From contig DDRT01000016.1 of the NCBI GenBank assembly GCA_002343185.1, positions 7,607 to 71,606 of the forward strand: a stretch of 64,000 nt of DNA. The letters run 5' to 3'. How positions within the stretch are numbered: position 1 is the stretch's first letter; each line of letters starts with the position of its first letter. This DNA comes from Deltaproteobacteria bacterium UBA2409. GTDB lineage: Bacteria > Bdellovibrionota_C > UBA2361 > DDRT01. Below the pieces are notes generated by a model that was not told the origin of the DNA, did no database searches, and saw only the letters and a program-made list of their open reading frames with translations. Below, in pieces: positions 44,084 to 52,988 of this stretch. A program made the translations under genes and the position numbers.

Positions 44084-46552
44084 TTAACCCCTTAGTATTC
44101 TGATTCTAGCAGCCTTGCTCTGTCTGTATTCATTATTAGAAAGTCTTACTAGATATCTGATTTTCCATTTACCAGGTGATAATTTAAACCTGACCGACCG
44201 TCTTGAGGTTTCCTTGACTATTTCCGCTGGAGAATTGCCTGACTTCGAAGCAGTCACTGTATAGAGCGCGTTACTAAACTTTCTCATAGAAACTAAAACC
44301 TTGCGTCTTGTGAGAGAGTTTAGGCTAGGTGCAGGAAGAGTCGTAGGAACTGGAGTAGGAGCTATTAATAGGAGATCGGAGCTGATTTTCATCAGAAACG
44401 CATCTAACATCCCGTTGTGTGACGAATCATAACAACCTGAGGTTGTAGGAAGACCTCCATATGCATAACCCGATACAACAATATGGCCTAGCGAATTAAT
44501 TAAAAGCGAAGTTCCCACTTGCTGATACCCGTTTCCGAACAGCGTGGATGACTTCAATTGAGTTAAGTCTGAACTGAAGCGACTTATTAATACATCGGCA
44601 TACTGACCACTATGTTGAGTATCATACGCTCCTTCGCTAGTAGGAAAACCAGTGCTCTGTGTGAATCCGGTTATAAAAATTTCTCCAGCGCTAGAAATTT
44701 GAAGACCCGTCGCGCTTTCGAGAGGGTAGCCATCACGAGCGGGGCCTCCCAAGAAGGTAGATGAAAGCAATGAAGAAAGTGAAGGGCTCAGTTTACTAAT
44801 GACTATATCATAACCTCCGTTATGCGAGTTATCGAACGCTCCCGCAGTTGTTGGGTAGTCACTAGAAGAGGACGAACCAGCAATAATCACATTATCCGAA
44901 ACATCTAACTTTAGTGAATCGAGACCGAAATCTTCAGTTCCCAGACCACCAAGGAGGGTAGATGCACTCAGAGAAGAAAGATCGCCTGTTAGTATGCTAA
45001 TAAAGATATCAGAATATCCATTATGAGATGTGTCAAAGGAACCTACTGTGGTTGGAAAATCTGTTGCAATGGTGGTGCCCCCCACTATAATATTCCCGTT
45101 GGAACCTACAACAATTGAATACACATGCGTAGTTGCAGGTGGACCATATGAAGAGATGCTTCCTCCTAGATACGTTGAGGCAACTAAAGCAGTAAGGTCT
45201 GGGTTTAGCTTTGAGATAAAACCACTTGCAGCGCCATTCAGGGAAGAATCATAGGGTGAATTTATCATGGGAAGATCAGTACTTGATGTTATTCCAGCTA
45301 TTACAACATTCCCGGAGGAGTCGAAAGTTAGCGCATGTGCAACATCGCCAAGGGTACCGCCAAAGTATGTAGAAGCTATTAACGATGATAAATCCGAGCT
45401 TAGCTTACTAACAAACGCATCAGACGTGCCATCTAGCGTATTATCGTAGGCTCCAGCAGTTGTTGGAAAGTCAGGGCTACTGGTGTTCCCTGTTACAACA
45501 ATTTCTCCAAGCGTATTTGCCTTTATGGCAAATGGTAGAGTGGTTGACGAGCCCCCAAAGAATGTGGAAGCAACCAAAGATGTCAAGTCAGAATTGAATT
45601 TACTGATGAACATATAAGACGATGTTGTGCTGTACGCGCCGACCGTCGTGGGGTAATCTAAACTGGCTGTTTCCCCTGTAATAAATATGTTATCAGAACT
45701 ATCTAAGGTCATCGCATAAGGTATGTCATTCATCGATCCTCCAACATAGGTAGAGGCAAGCAGCGGATCAATTATCAACTCAAGGTCTTTTCTATAATCA
45801 CCAATCTTGAAAGAGTAGCCACCGGGTTGAATCTGATACTCAGCGACAACATCAACCTTACGGCCGTCGATTTTTTGATATGCGAGAGGTTTTGTAAAAT
45901 AAATATCGCCTAGCTTAGTACCTACGACCAGTTCGCCTGACTTATTATCGATAGATAGCTTATCGGCACCTTGAAAATTTAAAACAATCTTTTCTGGTTC
46001 TCCTCCGGGCTTAACAGTAAAGATCTTTTCGACGTTATTGCCGCTTGCGGACAAAGTTAACTCTATGTTCTTCCATAGTTCACCAACAGTCACCGATTTA
46101 AAAGTTTTGAGATTGTTTTTCCAATTTTCTTTGGGGCCAATAAACGCGCTTACTTTAGTTTCTCCCTCAGAAATTCCCTTTGGGTCAATTTGATTGTCAC
46201 AATTTATGAAATTTTCTTCCAGTGCAACCGCTTGATACGAATTTCCTGATTTATTATGCAGATCTTTGAGTGAACGAATAGAGGGCAGGTTGTAAACCAA
46301 CGAATCATTAGTGACAAAAATCGTTCCAGCAGAAGTCGTCGCATAATACTTAACGTCTCGGTGCATTTGACCCTGGTTTTCTATAAAGGGTATGCGAATA
46401 TTTGCTATCGTATCCGGTGAAAATTTATTTTTTCTCACAAAATCCGATTTTGTGTTGATAGTGGAATCCTCTTTATGACTTTGTGTACTGCAACTTACAA
46501 CAAATATTGTAACCGAAAAAAATACTACATTGAGTACAAGTCTATTTTTCAT
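44084..46552 (-). CDS. SBBP-repeat (DUF7948-type) lipoprotein
   Basis: About 822 residues from ATG 46552. Lipoprotein signal with the lipobox VVSC; an in-frame start 18 codons earlier would disrupt it. A DUF7948-like N-terminal domain (FIENQGQMHRDVKYYA) is followed by about eight SBBP repeats of the form LDSSDNIFITGETASLDYPTT. The last ~90 residues form a basic module after a Pro/Thr linker. The start shares ATGA with the upstream secreted gene. Probable outer-membrane or surface protein; function unknown. Confidence 0.85.
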   Translation of the reverse strand: MKNRLVLNVVFFSVTIFVVSCSTQSHKEDSTINTKSDFVRKNKFSPDTIANIRIPFIENQGQMHRDVKYYATTSAGTIFVTNDSLVYNLPSIRSLKDLHNKSGNSYQAVALEENFINCDNQIDPKGISEGETKVSAFIGPKENWKNNLKTFKSVTVGELWKNIELTLSASGNNVEKIFTVKPGGEPEKIVLNFQGADKLSIDNKSGELVVGTKLGDIYFTKPLAYQKIDGRKVDVVAEYQIQPGGYSFKIGDYRKDLELIIDPLLASTYVGGSMNDIPYAMTLDSSDNIFITGETASLDYPTTVGAYSTTSSYMFISKFNSDLTSLVASTFFGGSSTTLPFAIKANTLGEIVVTGNTSSPDFPTTAGAYDNTLDGTSDAFVSKLSSDLSSLIASTYFGGTLGDVAHALTFDSSGNVVIAGITSSTDLPMINSPYDSSLNGAASGFISKLNPDLTALVASTYLGGSISSYGPPATTHVYSIVVGSNGNIIVGGTTIATDFPTTVGSFDTSHNGYSDIFISILTGDLSSLSASTLLGGLGTEDFGLDSLKLDVSDNVIIAGSSSSSDYPTTAGAFDNSHNGGYDIVISKLSPSLSSLLSSTFLGGPARDGYPLESATGLQISSAGEIFITGFTQSTGFPTSEGAYDTQHSGQYADVLISRFSSDLTQLKSSTLFGNGYQQVGTSLLINSLGHIVVSGYAYGGLPTTSGCYDSSHNGMLDAFLMKISSDLLLIAPTPVPTTLPAPSLNSLTRRKVLVSMRKFSNALYTVTASKSGNSPAEIVKETSRRSVRFKLSPGKWKIRYLVRLSNNEYRQSKAARIRILRG

Positions 46553-46998
46553 AATCTTTTCAGCACAGTAAGTGCTCCAGACGTTAGATCTGTTACAGAG
46601 CCCCAAGTAGCTTCATCACCAAATATTGTTGCTGTTCTGGTTTGTATGTGTCCACGTCTCCAAATGGCAACAGCAGCTGAACCGTCGCTGGATATTGCAA
46701 CCTTAGGTAAGTCAGCATTAGCTCCAGATGCAGTTAAATTAGTAACATCTCCCCAATTTGCGGAACCTCCGGAGATTGTTGCGACAGCAGACTGTATTAT
46801 GAAATGCGAATCTAATTGTATACTCCATACTGCTATTGCCTTTGTTCCGTCTGCTGACATAGAGATATGAGGAGAATCAGTTGGGACAGAAAGACCGCTT
46901 TCTGAAATTGTAGTTGCAGGAGACCAGGCTACCAAGCCGGAAGTTTGTGCGCTGACCTGGTGCACCAATGCTAAAATTATAAAAATAATAGCTCTCAC
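46549..46998 (-). CDS. short secreted repeat protein, possibly truncated
   Basis: 149 residues. Signal peptide RAIIFIILALVHQVSAQ, then two related ~45-residue units (ISMSADGTKAIAVW...ATISGGSANWGDV and VAISSDGSAAVAIW...TIFGDEATWGSV). Proteins with such units usually carry many more, forming a propeller; here the ORF stops after two, so truncation is plausible. Its stop forms ATGA with the lipoprotein gene, so they are coupled. The GTG start lacks a good ribosome site. Confidence 0.6.
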   Translation of the reverse strand: MRAIIFIILALVHQVSAQTSGLVAWSPATTISESGLSVPTDSPHISMSADGTKAIAVWSIQLDSHFIIQSAVATISGGSANWGDVTNLTASGANADLPKVAISSDGSAAVAIWRRGHIQTRTATIFGDEATWGSVTDLTSGALTVLKRL

Positions 46999-47180
46999 GC
47001 ATTGGTGGTATCATCTAAGATAAAGTTCGTAAAGCCAAAAATCGTAACTATTTTGTGATATATCAAAATAGAAACTTAGTTCTGGAGAGTAAAACCCAAC
47101 TTTAACTTTTTCTCTCGGTGACCGCGTACTATTTGAAATTATTGATTATTTGATAGGTTGGTAATCCTAGCAGGGTGGCT
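46999..47180. other. gap, no feature seen
   Basis: AT-rich, no credible ORF or repeat. Upstream control region of the coupled minus-strand secreted genes; no clear promoter. Confidence 0.4.
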
Positions 47181-47372
47181 CTAAATGATGGTGCCATGAA
47201 CGGAGATAGAATTAATGAGTGGATTAGGATGAGTTTTTACGGAATTATACAGACCTTTTTGATATTCAATTAACTGCTCAGGCCAATCAGATCCCCTACA
47301 AAAGTTTGTCCTTTGAACCCAGGTCAATCCAGAAGGGGACTGATTCTGAAATAGGCTAAAAGTTTGATAAAT
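47181..47372 (-). pseudogene. remnant of a paralogue of the clan A-like secreted glycosidase
   Basis: Read on the minus strand from about 47372 to the TAG at 47181-47183, the frame gives SPSGLTWVQRTNFCRGSDW, then an LIEYQKGLYNSVKTH stretch and SVHGTII. It aligns residue for residue with IPSGLSWIERTRFCRGSDW...YSRGLYQGVKSH...IPVHGPP of the gene at 35677-37368. It opens after an in-frame TAA and has no start. It is a decayed gene fragment, about 50 codons of a 560-residue protein. Confidence 0.7.
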
Positions 47373-47805
47373 TGAGAGAAGTTAGTCTTTAGAGGTTCGT
47401 ATGGTGTTTTATTTGGTTTATTTTGGCGATTTTGCCTTTCTGAGCCACCAAATACTGAAGAAAGCCGAAATTTAGAGGGATCTCTCCCCTAAACCAGAGC
47501 AATAGGCACTGAAGTTACTGAGATTAGAGTTTTACAATTGTGCACCAGAGCTTGCATGATGCCTTGAAACTGCACCTTCAGGGTGGTTCTGAATCTGGTG
47601 ATTTTCGGTGATAGATTAGCTCCGGAGGTCTTCGACAACGTATGAGGACGCTTCATTCCCATACACAGTTTACGTTACAGACTCGCCATTATTGGTTCAT
47701 TTATACGGCTCAGAAAAGTTAAATCTGACTATATAACGGAATTGTGATGATCAGCCCTGCTAGATTACTATATGTCAACTAGTTCGAAAAATGTTCTCGT
47801 GATAA
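47373..47805. other. gap without a gene (about 430 nt)
   Basis: No further glycosidase homology could be read beyond the fragment, and no coding frame, tRNA or hairpin stands out. Probably decayed DNA, as part of the largest gap in the window. Confidence 0.4.
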
Positions 47806-48153
47806 TCAATATTTTGCGGGCTCTTGAGGTTTAAGCTGCTCACCACTTGATTCAAAACCCCAGTAAGGATCTTTCAAACATTGCTCAGGTGTTGGGCAGA
47901 TCAGTTTGTAGGTTATTGGATTCATCGAAATTGGAACAGGTATTGGCCTGCAAATCACTGTAGCGCAGATAGTATCACCACACTTGATCACACCATGACA
48001 AACGGCGATATCTCCTTCCTTGTCTACCCCATAATCTCCGCTCCATTGTAATGGGGAATCGCACCGACAAGGATCATCAGAACGGTTTGGCAGGGCATGG
48101 GTCTGGGGTACAATGAAAAGAGAAATCAGAGTTAAGATTAAAATGTTTTTCAT
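47806..48153 (-). CDS. small secreted Cys-rich protein
   Basis: 115 residues. Signal peptide MKNILILTLISLFIVPQTHA, mature part with about seven cysteines. The core CHGVIKCGDTIC has C-X5-C-X4-C spacing, shared with the CWGTAMCDGKVC of the upstream neighbour, so the two are paralogues. GAGGAGAAAAT precedes the ATG. A disulfide-stabilised periplasmic or extracellular protein; function unknown. Confidence 0.65.
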   Translation of the reverse strand: MKNILILTLISLFIVPQTHALPNRSDDPCRCDSPLQWSGDYGVDKEGDIAVCHGVIKCGDTICATVICRPIPVPISMNPITYKLICPTPEQCLKDPYWGFESSGEQLKPQEPAKY

Positions 48154-48165
48154 ATTTTCTCCTCA

Positions 48166-48459
48166 CTAATCGGCACAGCGTTTCTTATAGTTTTTGTAGT
48201 CTAAGCTACAAGGCGGGGGTGGTTCGTTGTTTAATCCTCCAATCAATGAACAGACCTTCCCATCGCACATTGCGGTTCCCCAGCATAGCTTCTGATCGTT
48301 ATCTTTTCCTAACATTACTTCTGGTGGGTTTGGCCAACTATCGCATTGGGGCTCAGAGCTTGGCGCTGCAAAAGCAGGCCTAACTACGCTTGAATCTTTG
48401 TGATTATAGATTAGAAAAAGAAAGATCAATGCCGTCGAGACTAGGGTGATTAATTTCAT
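48166..48459 (-). CDS. small secreted Cys-rich protein (paralogue)
   Basis: 97 residues. N-terminal signal (LITLVSTALIFLFLIY), six cysteines in the mature part and the shared C-X5-C-X4-C core. AAGGAGATAG ribosome site. It lies 12 nt upstream of its paralogue and is co-transcribed with it. A 10-G tract is 39 nt ahead of the start, within a possible promoter. Confidence 0.65.
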   Translation of the reverse strand: MKLITLVSTALIFLFLIYNHKDSSVVRPAFAAPSSEPQCDSWPNPPEVMLGKDNDQKLCWGTAMCDGKVCSLIGGLNNEPPPPCSLDYKNYKKRCAD

Positions 48460-48482
48460 AAGAATCTATCTCCTTAAAGGGA

Positions 48483-48511
48483 AAGCTAACTTGAATTGGG
48501 GGGGGGGTCAA
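48483..48511 (-). promoter_or_regulatory. possible length-variable promoter with a 10-C spacer tract
   Basis: On the minus strand TTGACC (48506-48511) and TAGCTT (48483-48488; weak, 3 of 6) are 17 nt apart. The run of ten C (plus strand G at 48498-48507) covers the end of the -35 box and the first half of the spacer. Changing the tract length would alter spacing, as in known phase-variable promoters. Confidence 0.4.
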
Positions 48512-48623
48512 TAGAAAAGTTAAGGAGATAACTTCATTTGGTGCATATTTCTCACAAATTTGTAATCCCTCAATCTTCATGAAATCAGAACCAAATCTTA
48601 TCTAAACCCTTGATAAGTTAGGT

Positions 48624-49571
48624 ATGGTGCAGGTGACAGAGAATCAAATCAAGGAATTCAAAGAAGAATCTTCATTCCGTTCTTTTCCCGAGATCGTAGA
48701 TCATGGGATTAAAAACCGGGCAACAAACCTTGGTTTTAGATCTGGAGAGTGGCGTGAAAGGATTAAAGACACAGAAAGTGCCAATAAGTTAGTTCAGGAG
48801 ATTGCAACTTTAATTAAGGATACTCCATTTCAACATGTACTTAAGCTAGACGGAACGCTCTCACAGCACGGCTTAGTTCGCCTCATAGACATGATCTGGG
48901 ATCGAAGAAGAAGCGGTATTGTTGGAAACAATGAAGAGCTTTTTACAGCAATTGCACTGAAAGTTGAGAAGTTATTTGATTTTGTTGCTGAAGATGCTAT
49001 TAACTCTGAAAAAGTTTCCAATAATAAATCTCCAGATACTCAATCGGCAGAACCAGAAAAATTCTCAAGATCTGACATTCAAAAAACTAAACAGAAAGAG
49101 ACAGAGTCACCTGATCTATCAAATTATGACAAGAAACTAATCTCTATTATGCAACCACTTATGGATCGATATACTAAGGGGTCAGCCCCATTTAAGGCAA
49201 AAGATCTTGTGGATATATGTAATGAAGAAGGCGTGGACCCTAGACTTGCTTTTTTGATGTTCTGGAAGGAAAGCCATTGGGGAACAGCAGGAAGGGCGAA
49301 GAGAACCTTTAATCCAGGAAATGTTGGTAATACTGATTCTGGTGCTCATAGATATATGGGTCGAGCAAGTGACAATGCAGGACAAAGATTCCTGGATGGG
49401 ATAAGAGGCTGGTGTAGATTTATGAAGCAGGGATATGAAACTACTCTTGAGGGATTCATAGAATCTGGAGGTAAACGCACTAAGGGAGGAAATATAGGAG
49501 CAAGTTATGCAAGAAATAACTATTCAAGAGCACTTGCTCCTTTGGCAAGAAAGTTAGGACTAATGGAGTAG
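48624..49571 (+). CDS. lysozyme-like (glucosaminidase-type) protein, intact paralogue
   Basis: 315 residues, same layout as the gene at 41805: helical N-terminal domain (GFRSGEWRERIKD, LDGTLSQHGLVRLID), a longer Ser/Lys-rich linker, and the C-terminal domain FLMFWKESHWGTAGRAKR...YARNNYSRALAPLARKLGLME. Its 3' end is almost identical at DNA level to the other copy, while the 5' part has diverged. No export signal, so a helper (holin or lysis-type) or non-classical release would be needed if it cuts peptidoglycan. Confidence 0.78.
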   Translation: MVQVTENQIKEFKEESSFRSFPEIVDHGIKNRATNLGFRSGEWRERIKDTESANKLVQEIATLIKDTPFQHVLKLDGTLSQHGLVRLIDMIWDRRRSGIVGNNEELFTAIALKVEKLFDFVAEDAINSEKVSNNKSPDTQSAEPEKFSRSDIQKTKQKETESPDLSNYDKKLISIMQPLMDRYTKGSAPFKAKDLVDICNEEGVDPRLAFLMFWKESHWGTAGRAKRTFNPGNVGNTDSGAHRYMGRASDNAGQRFLDGIRGWCRFMKQGYETTLEGFIESGGKRTKGGNIGASYARNNYSRALAPLARKLGLME

Positions 49572-49785
49572 ATTAGCCATCAGCTGTTATCATCCATAAC
49601 GCAAGATTATATCCTCAAAAGGCGGGCTTTTGACCTATCTAATGTTTCAAAAACAAGGAAACGTAAGGTTATAATTATTAGTATTCGCCTTTACTATCAG
49701 CAGATTCACCCGTAAATATTCTTTTCGAGTTTTGAACGAGGTATCCAAATGGTTAGAAGTTTTGAATAAGTTAATCAATCTAAAG

Positions 49786-51177
49786 TTATAATATTGGATC
49801 TATTAATACTATCTCAAATCTGGTGCCGTGTTCTTTTGTGCTTATGACCTTGATCTCCCCACCATGAGCCTCAACTATCTTTTTAGTCACTGCTAAGCCG
49901 AGTCCACTTCCTGCCTTGTCTTTTTCGCGAGATCTGTCAGCTCGAAAAAACTTCTCAAATATATAAGGTAAGTCGCTATCTGAAATTCCTACTCCATCAT
50001 CTTTCACTAGTATAGATACTCGACCATTATTATCTTCAAGGGAAAGCTCTACTGAGCCGCCACTTGGTGTGTAAATAATAGCATTCTCTACCAGATTCGA
50101 GATTGCTCGTTCTAGAAGAGAAGGATCTGCGGTTATAATAAAATTCGAAGAGGGAGGAAGTATAGTTAGCTGAACATTTTTTTCTTCTGCTTGCACAGAG
50201 AACTTTGCCGTTATGTCGGATAAGAGCTCAGCTAATGAAAACTGGGAAAGCTCTAATTTTTCAGCAATCTCCTCAAGTCTGGCAATCTCAAATAACCCAT
50301 CTATTAACTTTTGTAAGACACTGCAATTTCGAAGGATGATAGATAAAGTGTCAGAAAGGCTTGAATCAACTTTTCCTGATAGGAGTTCCGAGTATCCTTT
50401 AATAGCAGCAAGAGGAGTTCTTAGATCATGAGAGATTCCGGCAATTAGCTCTCTTCTTAGCGCATCGCGCTCTTTTAGTTTAGAAACAAAACCATTGATT
50501 CTATGGGACATCTGAGAGAATGAATGTGTTAGCTCGCTTACCTCGTCACTTGAAGTATCATGCAGGTCTACTATTTTTTGATGGTGTTCAAAAGTCTTTA
50601 CTGCATTATTTAGTCGTGTAAGTCTAGAAATTAGAACCTTACTTAGAAGAAAAACAATTACTGCCGATATTAGAAATGCAATTAAGCTTTGAATAGCAAC
50701 TTGGCTAATAGTTGTGGAAAGTGATTTTGAGATCCTTTCTTCAATTATGATATATAGATCTCGATCTGTATCTACGGAAGACTGAACAGCTGGGAGCTCT
50801 TTGGCGTTGGTACGAGGGTCAGTTGCGAATGAAATATCTCCCGATTTTTTTACTATTTTAATTCTGTTTGACTTTAAGATAGTTTTGTCAATTGAGCTGA
50901 TTAAGATCTCTCCGTTCTTGTCTGTTAGGTAAGGGGAAAATCTCTTGTTAAGTTTAGAAAATCTTAGAAAAATCTGATAAATTGCTATCAAGTCTTGATG
51001 TTCCTTTACCTGATCGACAAGATCATTGGCTAATGGCGTAGATTCTCTTAGGTCGGCTTCATTTAATGCTTGATTTAATGCATTCGTTCCGATCAAAAGT
51101 GATAGAAACGTCACTAAAAGAGTTACTAAGGAGAAGTAAACTGTTAGCTTGAATGCTAATGAATGGGTGAGCCTCAC
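49786..51177 (-). CDS. two-component sensor histidine kinase
   Basis: 463 residues. TM1 at about 9-31, a periplasmic sensor of ~130 residues, TM2 at about 162-182, HAMP to about 230, HisKA with His 250 (GISHDLRTPLAAIKG) and a HATPase with NLVENAIIYTPSGG, VKDDGVGIS and FEKFFRADRS. Complete and typical. It follows its response regulator after a 32-nt gap. The sensor region has no recognisable ligand motif. Confidence 0.93.
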   Translation of the reverse strand: MRLTHSLAFKLTVYFSLVTLLVTFLSLLIGTNALNQALNEADLRESTPLANDLVDQVKEHQDLIAIYQIFLRFSKLNKRFSPYLTDKNGEILISSIDKTILKSNRIKIVKKSGDISFATDPRTNAKELPAVQSSVDTDRDLYIIIEERISKSLSTTISQVAIQSLIAFLISAVIVFLLSKVLISRLTRLNNAVKTFEHHQKIVDLHDTSSDEVSELTHSFSQMSHRINGFVSKLKERDALRRELIAGISHDLRTPLAAIKGYSELLSGKVDSSLSDTLSIILRNCSVLQKLIDGLFEIARLEEIAEKLELSQFSLAELLSDITAKFSVQAEEKNVQLTILPPSSNFIITADPSLLERAISNLVENAIIYTPSGGSVELSLEDNNGRVSILVKDDGVGISDSDLPYIFEKFFRADRSREKDKAGSGLGLAVTKKIVEAHGGEIKVISTKEHGTRFEIVLIDPIL

Positions 51178-51209
51178 TGCCTAAGTTTCAATTCTTAGAG
51201 CTTTAACTG

Positions 51210-51908
51210 TCAACACACAGCTTCATTGAATTTATAACCTTTTCCCCAAACAGTCATGACATATTTTGGCTCAGATGGATTATCTTCTACTTTAAGTCTT
51301 AATCGATTAATATGAGTATTCACGGTATGTTCATATCCATGAAATTTATATCCCCAGACCTCAGACAAAAGCTCTTCTCGGCTAAAAACCTTACCTGGGG
51401 ATCTAGCCATAAAGGTGAGGAGTTTAAGTTCGATCTGAGTCAGCCCTAAATCCTTGCCGTTCAGGTATGCCGACATTTTCTCAGCATCAATCGTGAGTGG
51501 ACCAAGAGACAGCTTTGTTGTGAGGATTTTAGTCTCCTTCTGAGATCGTCTCAAGAGTGCTCGTACTCTTGCTGTGAGTTCATTGATTGAGAATGGTTTT
51601 GCCAGATAATCATCTGCCCCCGCCTCGAAACCTTCTAGCTTGTCTTCCTGCGTGTTACGTGCAGTGAGAAATAAAACAGATGAAGATGTTCCAGAAGATC
51701 TTATATCTTTGCAGATTGAGAGTCCTTCAGCATCAGGCAACATTCTATCAAGCACTATTACGTCGAACAGATCTTCATTAAGCTGGTGATGTGCTTCATG
51801 TGCAGATTTAGCAACAGAAACATTAAAGCCCTCACTTACCAGGTGTTGTCTGATAAGCTCAGAAATATCTTTATCATCTTCAACTACGAGAATTTTGTAT
51901 GAATTCAT
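51210..51908 (-). CDS. OmpR-family response regulator
   Basis: 232 residues. Receiver domain with acidic pocket EDD at 10-12, phosphoacceptor Asp 54, Thr 82 and Lys 104; a winged-helix DNA-binding domain with FSREELLSEVWGYKFHG...HINRLRLKVED. It acts with the kinase downstream. It is divergent from the TadE/TadG-like genes across a 187-nt gap, so those are natural candidate targets. Confidence 0.94.
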   Translation of the reverse strand: MNSYKILVVEDDKDISELIRQHLVSEGFNVSVAKSAHEAHHQLNEDLFDVIVLDRMLPDAEGLSICKDIRSSGTSSSVLFLTARNTQEDKLEGFEAGADDYLAKPFSINELTARVRALLRRSQKETKILTTKLSLGPLTIDAEKMSAYLNGKDLGLTQIELKLLTFMARSPGKVFSREELLSEVWGYKFHGYEHTVNTHINRLRLKVEDNPSEPKYVMTVWGKGYKFNEAVC

Positions 51909-52095
51909 AAGTAAACCTCTAAAAAAACAAAAAAGTTACAAGTAAGGATCCTATGACAGATACAATTTGTCTCAAATTTTATCATTCCTAACTCATCGAA
52001 TTCACTTGTTATTAATATGTTAACTTTAATGTGTGCTCTAAAAAATGATATTTTGTGAACTTTTTTAGTATTTTATTCGGATATGAGGGTTGTAA

Positions 52096-52560
52096 ATGAG
52101 GGTTAATAATAAAAAGTTTGTAAGCACTCAAAAAGGTGCGGCATTTGTTGAAGCAACAGTGTTTGTTTCTATCCTTTTTATTATTCTCTTAAGCGGACTC
52201 AGTATGACTCAATCACTGAGAGACCGAGGTAGAGCGAATGAGGCACTTTACAGATCTGCTTTAAAAATTATCCGTTTAACTTCAGACAGCTCTCGGACTA
52301 GTTTACCGGATCGCATCGATCTGAGATGTTCAATACTAAAAGACTTAATTAAGGATGAGTTAAGGCGGGAGTCTGTCGAAGAGGCAGATATTAAAATACT
52401 TGCATCTGGGTCTTCATCGGTTGTCCAACAGATAATAGCTGTTGAGATCCCCCCTAAAGGCTTTTTTGGGGCACAAGAGCTAAGGTTGCAGGTTTCAACC
52501 CAAAATCATCTCTCTCCTGTTGACTGTTCTGCCTATGGTAGCATTCAGACAGGTTTATGA
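52096..52560 (+). CDS. TadE/TadG-like pseudopilin protein
   Basis: 154 residues. A short charged leader, then KGAAFVEATVFVSILFIILLSGLSM, with the Glu at position 5 after the hydrophobic start as in TadE-like prepilin proteins, and a small periplasmic domain. GAGGG six bases before the ATG. It shares ATGA with the next gene. First of three similar genes. Confidence 0.75.
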   Translation: MRVNNKKFVSTQKGAAFVEATVFVSILFIILLSGLSMTQSLRDRGRANEALYRSALKIIRLTSDSSRTSLPDRIDLRCSILKDLIKDELRRESVEEADIKILASGSSSVVQQIIAVEIPPKGFFGAQELRLQVSTQNHLSPVDCSAYGSIQTGL

Positions 52561-52988
52561 AGGTTGGTGAAAAAGGCGGGGTATTAGCTGAGACAGCAAT
52601 AATTCTTCCTTTGATAATATTTCTTATCTTTTTTTTAATAGAGATGAGTTTTATCTTACTCCAGTTTATTGCAGTACGAGAGGGCTTATCGATAGCAGCA
52701 AGAGATATCTCTTTACCTAAGAAAACTTCTGATGAAAATCAAATTTGTAACGAAATTGTGAATACCAGGCTTACTGATCAGATGAGAGCATTTAAGCAGA
52801 AGGTTAGAACGGGGCAGTTCTTGTCTGTAGTTAAGCGGGTAAGCCCTAGTGAGATAGCCATCTACGTTGATGTGAACGTTTACTGCTTTATATGCGGAGT
52901 TATTTATGAAGAAACTCCATTTAATTGGAGGTTTGAAGAACCGGTGATATTGCAAGATGAGGAGCCGCCCTGCGATGTTGATAACTAA
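52557..52988 (+). CDS. TadE-like pseudopilin protein
   Basis: 143 residues: GGVLAETAIILPLIIFLIFFLIEMSF, the TadE hallmark of E-x-A-I-x-L-P-x. The small C-terminal domain has paired cysteines (YCFICGVIY). Coupled by ATGA to the previous gene and overlapping the following one. In Tad systems TadE/TadF are minor pilins processed by TadV, but no Tad motor gene is in the window. Confidence 0.82.
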   Translation: MKVGEKGGVLAETAIILPLIIFLIFFLIEMSFILLQFIAVREGLSIAARDISLPKKTSDENQICNEIVNTRLTDQMRAFKQKVRTGQFLSVVKRVSPSEIAIYVDVNVYCFICGVIYEETPFNWRFEEPVILQDEEPPCDVDN

